From: Pezicula radicicola
Taxonomy: Eukaryota > Ascomycota > Leotiomycetes > Helotiales > Dermateaceae
Direction of reading: 5' to 3'
Assembly (NCBI GenBank): GCA_003008705.1
Contig: PDUO01000003.1
Location: 814,793 to 878,792, forward strand
Length of the DNA stretch: 64,000 nucleotides
The notes below the pieces were generated by a model that was not told the origin of the DNA, did not search any database, and saw nothing but the letters and a program-made list of their open reading frames with translations. A program made the position numbers and the translations under genes. Positions 61,912 to 64,000 of the stretch are shown here, in pieces (position 1 is the first letter of the stretch; each line of letters starts with the position of its first letter).

Positions 61912-63367
61912 CGGATCAACAAGTCCGCATTTATTAGCACTAATTAACTTTTGACTTCGGCTTCAAGTCTTCCGGTCTTTCGCCTTCCCCCCTCGCCGTT
62001 ATGTGTAGTAAGATTGCCGCTGTCAATGGTAAGCCTCGGAATGCCACGTTTGGTAACACAACACTAACTATCCTTAGGTCTCTAACAAAGAAAGTTTTCT
62101 CTGTACACATGGGTTTCAGGAGCATCCGACTTCAAGTCGAGTCAGTTGATATACACGGCTTGCATGCAGTATCCCCATGCTTTTACCATATTTTGTTCAT
62201 TGAGAAGAGAGAAAGATCCTCGTCTGTATCTCGTTTCTACCCAGCGTCACCCTCCACCAGCAAAACAAAACTCCACGTTGTGAAGCCCATCGGCCCATTT
62301 ATCCCATCCCATTCACGAAAATTTAAATGTCCGAAGGACGCACATGGTTTTGCCTCTCCCTTTCCAGGGTTATGTTCGTTACCTAACTTTTCCAGTTGTG
62401 GGTTGCGCATGCATCAAACAGGGCAAACCCCTGACCCGAAAACAATTCCCTACCTTCTACACCATATCTTGTATGTGTGTGTGCGGCGTGGCACACATCA
62501 GCAAAACAAAACAGGCACACCAGATCACATCACCAATTACTGCGGCCGACTTGAGACGCCGCGGGGTATTCCTCACCTGTCAACACCTCTCTTTCCTTAT
62601 TCCTTTCCGTCGGTTTCCCGATGCTCCTCGGGTTTTGATTGGCATGGGATTGGGGATGCGGGCCGGCACGCTTCTTTCTCCTTTCCTTCTTTCTCTTTTC
62701 TATCTAGCTTGACATTGGCGGGTGTATGTCATTCGCTATGTTTGGGGCATTATGTACCTTCCGTAACATCGTTTTCGTGGTGGGCTTTGTTTGTGAATAG
62801 CAAGGCTCTGCAGTGCAGTTTGTTTCTTGACCTTGCATAACGAGCAAAACGAGCATAAGAATTAAGGGGGGGAACAAGGTTATTACGGCAACGTGGTTGG
62901 AGAATGACGTCTGCGAGGGGCGTTTGTGAAAGGAGTACATACGGTAACGTAGGTACGGAGCACAGCACAAAGTAGGTTTCGGGCATTTAAGGAAATGTGC
63001 TAGGTTGGGCTGCGATTACCAGCTTGTCAAGACTCCAGAAAAGCCTTTTTGCCCCCGTTGATCTTGTGGGATCTGGCTCTAGGTGCTGAGACCATCAGGT
63101 CCGTGATGCAGTGGTCGAATGCGGGGAAAACACCTCAGGACATTCATTTATTAACCGTTCGGCCTTCTTATCCAACCAGGACTGAAGGCTTCGGTTTATT
63201 ATCTCAAAGAACATTGCGCATGGAGGTGCATTGCCTCCTGCAGCAAAAGAAAGAGAGAGAAAAGGGTACAATACTACCATGAGCAGACCACTCGCTTTTC
63301 CAGGCTTTGGTGATGAAATATAGGGGGCTCGTTCAGTGGTGATGGCTTTAGGGGATAGCTTCGGGGA

Positions 63368-63419
63368 GTTCAAGGGCGTTCAAGGGCGTTCAGGGGCGTT
63401 CAGGGTGGGTTCAGGGGAG
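63368..63419 (+). repeat. 10-bp tandem repeat, about 5 copies
   Basis: The unit gttcaagggc or gttcaggggc is repeated three times, then twice in degenerate form. Confidence 0.85.
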
Positions 63420-64000
63420 TGGTCGTGAACAAGCGAGTCGCAAGAACGCTGGCTCCCTGAAATAGCGAGAAGATAATACTCTCTAGGCCACTACAGTACT
63501 TCTGCCAATAAGGGAGTGGTCTATTCTAGTATGCCTCTACGGCAATTTCCACAACCTTTTAGGCCTACGGTCGCTAGCTAAAGTTACAAGATCAATCGCC
63601 CTCTTCAATTCCACTCCTTCACGGCTCTCTATGAGCAAGAATTGACGGCCTCCGATCATTTATCATTTACCGCCTATAACGGCTGTTTAATCAAGCCGGG
63701 TCGCACAATAACCATATCAACAGCGCTTGTTAAACTCTCTTTCTACTCTGCGGAGAAAAAACACTTGACATAGCGTGGTTGTATGCACTGACAACCCAAA
63801 GCAGACAGACCTGCAGCGGGAACCAGTTCCTTTTAGCATCTCCCCACCTACCGAAGGCGCTCTTAGCACTTTAAACTGTTAGTTTACAGTCCGGTGTGTA
63901 CAAGTCGATGTACCAAAGTCTATTTGCAAGGCGATGCAAGGCCAACTACTAGCGGTAGCTAAGAAGGGAAATGCCCGACTAGTAAGCCGCATTTCCAAGG

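Larger units (their letters stand above)
50727..64000. other. 13-kb stretch without convincing genes
   Basis: Less AT-rich than other intergenic parts, with many short ORFs on both strands but no recognisable domain, no consistent codon pattern and no exon chain that I can build. The longest ORFs (61046-61678, from a TTG codon; 62001-62840, from ATG) have low-complexity, non-protein-like composition. The first part (50727 to about 51200) is the promoter or leader of the zinc-finger gene. Palindromes of the GTACTTCGTAC/GTACTGTAC type recur (see findings). It may be a long regulatory or non-coding-RNA region, or hold lineage-specific genes I cannot recognise. Confidence 0.5.

Noticed and set aside
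62001..62840. 279-codon ORF starting with ATG
   Set aside because: Long enough to notice, but composition resembles translated non-coding DNA and no domain or signal is seen; it could only be accepted with transcript or conservation evidence.

Overview
This window looks like nuclear DNA of a filamentous ascomycete (Pezizomycotina, perhaps Leotiomycetes; class level is inference). Genes are split by GT-AG introns, mostly 47-65 nt, with CTAAC/CTGAC-like branch sites. The families are fungal: an asco-laccase ending DSGL, UstYa/DUF3328, a HET-domain relic, and a LamA/LamB-type pair. I rebuilt exon structures by hand, checking that every splice junction keeps phase and restores conserved motifs. 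They are models, not cDNA-proven.

Layout. 1-6.6 kb: a membrane-anchored fucose-lectin-like gene between short inverted-repeat transposons, one interrupted by a 360-N gap. 6.6-14.1 kb, all plus strand: a secreted, modular Kex2-processed repeat protein in 8 small exons, an NtaA/SnaA/DszA-type flavin monooxygenase, and a DUR3-type urea/polyamine symporter. 15.4-17.8 kb: a secreted laccase (minus). 20.9-27.3 kb: a stand-alone urea-carboxylase-like protein (LamA type) and a LamB/YcsF (PxpA-like) protein, a likely lactam/5-oxoproline pair (minus). 27.8-30.5 kb: a decayed HET gene. 30.9-36 kb: a UstYa-type oxidase divergent from a tiny secreted precursor made of two identical 47-residue units joined by Lys-Arg, followed by a membrane-anchored multicopper oxidase. 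36.7-38.8 kb: a secreted phospholipase C-like phosphoesterase. 39-41.2 kb: an aminotransferase with a transposon in one intron. 41.9-50.7 kb: three conserved housekeeping or regulatory genes, VPH1, YME1 and a four-finger C2H2 factor. 50.7-64 kb: about 13 kb with no convincing gene.

The most interesting signals are these. (1) An introner-like repeat family: three introns in three unrelated genes, plus one intergenic copy, share sequence up to the splice sites. (2) A RiPP-like pair: UstYa beside a Kex2-repeat precursor whose units each carry a canonical EF-hand loop and differ from one another at 17 codons, all silently. (3) A second Kex2-repeat protein in which each repeat boundary sits at an intron. 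(4) An apparent GT-TG intron in the LamA-like gene.

Functionally, the symporter, the monooxygenase and the LamA/LamB pair suggest nitrogen scavenging. The laccase, lectin, phosphoesterase and processed peptides suggest surface or secreted interaction functions. VPH1 (vacuolar acidification) and YME1 (mitochondrial protein quality control) are unrelated neighbours.
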